Shown here in pieces: positions 32,968 through 35,995 of a stretch of 35,995 nt of DNA (the stretch's first letter is position 1; each line of letters starts with the position of its first letter). The stretch is from UBA9732 sp003456855. Its GTDB lineage: Bacteria > Spirochaetota > Spirochaetia > Sphaerochaetales > Sphaerochaetaceae. The DNA lies in NCBI GenBank assembly GCA_946626785.1, contig CAMOUY010000011.1, positions 1-35,995 of the forward strand, read 5' to 3'. Both the position numbers and the translations under genes were made by a program. Below the pieces are notes generated by a model. The model ran no database searches. It worked only from the letters and a program-made list of their open reading frames with translations, and was not told the origin of the DNA.

Positions 32968-33312
32968 TCAGCTTTCACAGAGCTTCTTCATCTCCTCGTG
33001 CTTGGCTTTGATTGCTGCCACAAGGTCTGAGTAATCCATCTGGGTCCTTGCCCTCAGAAGCTCGGTGAGGTTCTGCACGGGCTCGTAGAGGGCTGTGATC
33101 GAAAGGTTCCCGAGGGCCCCTTTCAAGGCATGGGCAGCCTCAAAGGCGGAATCCAGGTCCCCCTTCTCGATTGCATCATAGAGAAGGCCGAAATTCTGGT
33201 CGTTCGGCATCATCTTGAACAGCCTGATATAGAAGTCGCTGTTCCCCATGCATCTTCCAACACCGGCCTTGGTGTCAGCCCCGAATCTCTCAATATCCTC
33301 GATTGTCATCAT
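32968..33312 (-). CDS. Free histidine phosphotransfer (Hpt) protein
   Basis: A 114-residue four-helix Hpt protein, with the phosphorylatable His in AAHALKGALGNL (about residue 61) and the conserved Lys-Gly after it. It carries phosphoryl groups between the receivers of hybrid kinases and a final response regulator. Both neighbouring kinases lack an internal Hpt, and the gene just upstream encodes a receiver-EAL protein, so this is the obvious relay. Its start (ATGATG) overlaps the upstream stop; AAAGGAG lies about ten bases before it. Ninety bases with no gene separate it from the kinase. Confidence 0.9.
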   Translation of the reverse strand: MMTIEDIERFGADTKAGVGRCMGNSDFYIRLFKMMPNDQNFGLLYDAIEKGDLDSAFEAAHALKGALGNLSITALYEPVQNLTELLRARTQMDYSDLVAAIKAKHEEMKKLCES

Positions 33313-34997
33313 TTATCTCGGCTCCTTTCTTTCATGAAGTCCTCGAATTCCCTTGACGGAAGAGGCTTCGAGAAGTAGTAACCCTGAACAAAGTCGCAGC
33401 CTGTCTGCCTGAGAAGCTGATACTGCTGCTCGTTCTCCACGCCCTCCGCCACAACAGGTGCACCAAGGCTCTCCGCCATCTGGATCACAAGCTCAACCAT
33501 TCTGAAGGTGATCTTGTTCTCGTGGATTCTGCGGATGAAGGACATATCCAGCTTGATGATGTCAACGGGCATCTCCGAAAGGCTCTTGAGAGATGAGTAC
33601 CCGGACCCGAAATCATCCATCTCGATGCGGAAGCCGGCGTTGCGCAGCGCCCTGATGACATCGACCATCTGGGATGAATCGTCAGCGTAGGCCGATTCCG
33701 TTATCTCCAGCAGAAGGCTTCCGAAATCAAGGTTGTTCTCCTTCATAAGATTAACCAGGAAGCTTTCAAGCTCGTTGTCGAACAGATCGATCCTTGAGAC
33801 ATTGACAGACACAGGAAGCGTGATCCCGAAGCTCTTCCTCCAATGGGCAACGGCTTGTGCTGAGCAAGTCCAGACATAGCGGTCTATGCGCTGGATCAGT
33901 CCGTTTCTCTCAAAGAGCGGGATGAATACGCCGGGGCTGATCATGCCCAGCTCTGGATGTCTCCACCTTACAAGGGCCTCTGCACTGCTGAGGACAGGCT
34001 TCTCCCCTTTTATGTTGAACTTCGGCTGGAACCAGACCTCGAACTGTCTTTCGTCGATGGCCTTCTGGAACTCGTTCAGAAGCCTCTCCTCAAGAAGCTC
34101 CTTCTTGTGCATCTCCTCGCTGTAGAGGGCAACAGAGTTCAATCTGCCGGCCATGATGGTGTTGCATGCACTTCTTGCCTTGACGAACTGCTGAAGCAGG
34201 CTGATGCCTGCATCCACACCGCAGTAGACACCGATTCGGAGGTTGAACCTGATGCTGGAATCCAGATCCTTCAGGGCAGAGAGGATTCTGTCCACCAGAC
34301 CATCATAGCTGTCATGATGGCTGCAGAGGACAAAGAACACGTCCTTCTCATATCTTGTGCCCATTCCGTTGCACTCGGACAGGAAGCCGGAAAGCGCCTC
34401 CCCCACAACCTTCAGGACGCTGTTGCCGAAGCCCATACCATAGAGTTCGTTCACAACGTGGAATCTGTCCATGTCTATAACGACAGCATCGAACTTCTGA
34501 CCGGACTTGAGCGCTTCAAGACGCTGTGCGTACTCGAAGAAGAACTCCTTGGTGTAGAGACCTGTGATGAAATCCTTCTCGGTTGCACTGATGATCATCC
34601 TGCCCTCGGAGAGCTCAATGATACGTCGAACTCTGGCCTTTATTATGGACGGCATGTCATAGGGCTTTGTGAGGAAGTCTATTGCCCCAAGCTGGAGGCT
34701 CCTCTCCTCGTAATCGCTCTCCGATGTCAGGACCATGATCGGGATCATGCAGAGATCCGCATCGGCCTTGATTGCCTGAATCAGGGCGAACCCGTCCATA
34801 ACAGGCATCTTTATGTCTGTCAGGACCATGGAGATCCTGCCCTTGTTCTCATTCAGAACATCCAGGGCCTTCTGCCCGTCATCGGCATACAGGACATTGT
34901 ACTCCTCGCTGAGTATGAACCCGAGGAGCTGCCTGTTGACAAGCTCATCCTCGACAACCAGGACTGTTCGTGTGAAGGTCTCGACGCTGTTGGCCAT
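33309..34997 (-). CDS. Response regulator with degenerate GGDEF and intact EAL domain
   Basis: A 562-residue protein: receiver (about 10-130; phosphoacceptor Asp in LTDIKMPVMDG), GGDEF-like domain (about 150-290) and EAL phosphodiesterase (about 310-555). The GGDEF signature is replaced by RYEKDVFF, so cyclic-di-GMP synthesis is not expected. The EAL domain keeps AEALVRWRHP, SVNVSR, LLEITES, MDDFGSGYSSL, IIKLDMSF and VVAEGVEN, all needed for hydrolysis to pGpG. It should be the output of the adjacent phosphorelay, lowering cyclic-di-GMP when phosphorylated or not. The frame is open from 35060, but that part lies over the rpiR end; MANSVET at 34997, ten bases after the rpiR stop, is the likely start, with a weak GAGAAG site. 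Confidence 0.9.
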   Translation of the reverse strand: MANSVETFTRTVLVVEDELVNRQLLGFILSEEYNVLYADDGQKALDVLNENKGRISMVLTDIKMPVMDGFALIQAIKADADLCMIPIMVLTSESDYEERSLQLGAIDFLTKPYDMPSIIKARVRRIIELSEGRMIISATEKDFITGLYTKEFFFEYAQRLEALKSGQKFDAVVIDMDRFHVVNELYGMGFGNSVLKVVGEALSGFLSECNGMGTRYEKDVFFVLCSHHDSYDGLVDRILSALKDLDSSIRFNLRIGVYCGVDAGISLLQQFVKARSACNTIMAGRLNSVALYSEEMHKKELLEERLLNEFQKAIDERQFEVWFQPKFNIKGEKPVLSSAEALVRWRHPELGMISPGVFIPLFERNGLIQRIDRYVWTCSAQAVAHWRKSFGITLPVSVNVSRIDLFDNELESFLVNLMKENNLDFGSLLLEITESAYADDSSQMVDVIRALRNAGFRIEMDDFGSGYSSLKSLSEMPVDIIKLDMSFIRRIHENKITFRMVELVIQMAESLGAPVVAEGVENEQQYQLLRQTGCDFVQGYYFSKPLPSREFEDFMKERSRDK

Positions 34998-35007
34998 AGG
35001 ATGCTTC

Positions 35008-35868
35008 TCAACTGTGTCTGAAGCTGAAGTTCCAGCGGCTGAGAACCTCTGTCTTCTCATCCTCAGTCATCTTTCCTAGAACCGCACTGTAAAGGACGTC
35101 GGTCACGAATATCTGGAGGATTCTTGCCAGGGTCGAACCTGTGCGGAACTCATATCCTGATGCAGGGATCTGCAGTTTCACATCAGAGAGGCGTGAAAGG
35201 TGGTTGTGCCCTATCTTGGTGAGGGAAATGACCTGACCACCGGATTCCTTGGCCGCCTTTGCACCCTGGTTGACCAGCTGGTCCTCTCCGAAGTAGGAGA
35301 TTCCGAATACCACGGTGTCCGGTGTGATTGAACAGCACTGCGCAATCTGGAGATTCACATCCTTCGAGTAGATGACATTCTTTCCAAGCCTTGCAAGCTT
35401 GTACTGGAGGTCACTCAGTATGACCTCTGCAGAGCCCTGACCTAGCAGCAGAACTGTCTTGCACTTGTTGAGTATGTCCGCAGCGGCATCAACGGTCTTC
35501 GGATCCAAGACGGACTCCAGGTTGGCAAGGTTGTTGCTTGTGAACTTGATGTACTGGACAATCAGATCCTTGGTGTTCAGACCCGAGTCATAGAAGTTGT
35601 CCATCACCTGGTCGTTCTTCTCCTCCTTGGCCTCGTTGGAGAAGACCTCACGGGAGAGCCTGAGCTTGAAATCGGCATATCCGTCAACATTGAGACGTTT
35701 GCAAAGGCGGACCACGATTGCGGGGCTTGACCCTGCAGCGGCAGCAAGCTCGGTCATTGTCATGAAAAGAGGAGCCGATGGATTCTGTAGGACATAATGG
35801 GCGATCTTCCGCTCTGAAGCCGGAAGTTCCTTCTCAAGTTGCTCAATAAGCGTCAAAAAACTCTGCAT
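35008..35868 (-). CDS. RpiR/MurR family transcriptional regulator
   Basis: A 286-residue regulator with an N-terminal helix-turn-helix of the HTH_6 type (about residues 1-77; ERKIAHYVLQNP, then MTELAAAAGSSPAIVVRLCKRL) and a C-terminal SIS sugar-phosphate-binding domain (about 125-255; VLLLGQGSAE, GISYFGED, VISLTKIG). Family members respond to phosphosugars and control sugar catabolism. Here it precedes the EAL-Hpt-kinase genes by ten bases, an unusual partner. The start has no Shine-Dalgarno sequence, and the promoter places transcription at the ATG. It may regulate its own operon, which is inference. Confidence 0.9.
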   Translation of the reverse strand: MQSFLTLIEQLEKELPASERKIAHYVLQNPSAPLFMTMTELAAAAGSSPAIVVRLCKRLNVDGYADFKLRLSREVFSNEAKEEKNDQVMDNFYDSGLNTKDLIVQYIKFTSNNLANLESVLDPKTVDAAADILNKCKTVLLLGQGSAEVILSDLQYKLARLGKNVIYSKDVNLQIAQCCSITPDTVVFGISYFGEDQLVNQGAKAAKESGGQVISLTKIGHNHLSRLSDVKLQIPASGYEFRTGSTLARILQIFVTDVLYSAVLGKMTEDEKTEVLSRWNFSFRHS

Positions 35869-35874
35869 AAAACA

Positions 35875-35903
35875 ATTCTATAACCACGGAAAAAGATTGT
35901 AAA
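35875..35903 (-). promoter_or_regulatory. Promoter of the rpiR signalling operon (leaderless candidate)
   Basis: On the minus strand TTTACA (35903-35898), exactly 17 bases, and TAGAAT (35880-35875), five of six matches in each hexamer. Six bases then lead to the ATG at 35868, so the transcript should start at or within a base or two of the start codon. Confidence 0.65.
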
Positions 35904-35945
35904 GCTATTTCAAGCTATCAAATCGGTTGTTTCTGGCAATGAAAA

Positions 35946-35974
35946 CGGCCTCCCATGGTTGTCCAGGAAGGCCG
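35946..35974 (-). terminator. Terminator of a gene beyond the right edge
   Basis: CGGCCT ... AGGCCG with inner CC/GG pairing makes a hairpin that on the minus strand is followed by TTTTC. It would end leftward transcription arriving from outside the window and insulate the rpiR promoter. Confidence 0.55.
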
Positions 35975-35995
35975 CTGATTCTTTGCTTTGGTTGG

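Noticed and set aside
33957..35021. A 354-residue frame antisense to the EAL protein
   Set aside because: No recognisable domain and no ribosome-binding site; the opposite strand encodes an intact family protein.

Overview
The window reads as chromosomal DNA of an anaerobic, probably host-associated bacterium. Electron-bifurcating NfnAB, a phenylacetate-CoA-ligase/ACT pair, a family-2 beta-galactosidase and large hybrid kinases with periplasmic-binding-protein sensors support this. I cannot fix the phylum from sequence alone. A spirochaete (Sphaerochaeta/Treponema-like) or a Firmicute would both fit. No rRNA or tRNA gene was seen.

Region 1 (1-7470) is an accessory segment. It holds a complete type II-A CRISPR-Cas adaptation and effector set, transcribed leftward: cas9, cas1, cas2, csn2. 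The first CRISPR repeat begins only 9 bases after the csn2 stop and runs off the left edge. A tracrRNA with a strong terminator lies upstream of cas9 on the opposite strand. To its right are an AT-rich secreted DUF4352-like protein gene, a truncated tyrosine integrase, and a 270-base AT-rich spacer with repeated TGTTACCA motifs. Hand counts of single 60-base lines gave about 28-30% G+C in the secreted-protein and integrase area, 40-45% in cas9, and 58% in surE. This suggests acquisition.

Region 2 (7474-19997) is housekeeping metabolism: a GltS-type transporter with a PlsC-type acyltransferase carrying a C-terminal zinc ribbon, a membrane-anchored alpha/beta hydrolase, nfnA-nfnB, lacZ with an inositol-monophosphatase-family gene, and thyA-folA-nrnA.

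Region 3 (19945-23376) has an AAA/DUF234 ATPase gene inserted in the opposite orientation between two nrnA-like DHH phosphoesterase paralogues. The second paralogue is coupled to surE.

Region 4 (23340-25933) is a leftward mscS-paaK-ACT operon.

Region 5 (26100-35995) is a leftward signalling block: an RpiR regulator, a REC-(degenerate GGDEF)-EAL protein, a free Hpt protein, and two large hybrid histidine kinases with different sensors but paralogous kinase/double-receiver halves. It looks like a self-contained multistep phosphorelay ending in cyclic-di-GMP hydrolysis.

Two themes cut across the window. Several obvious gene starts need correcting using ribosome-binding sites. Three genes (rpiR, the binding-protein-sensor kinase, and the second nrnA) have a good -10 hexamer 6-7 bases before the start codon and no Shine-Dalgarno sequence, which suggests leaderless mRNAs in a genome that otherwise uses strong Shine-Dalgarno sites.
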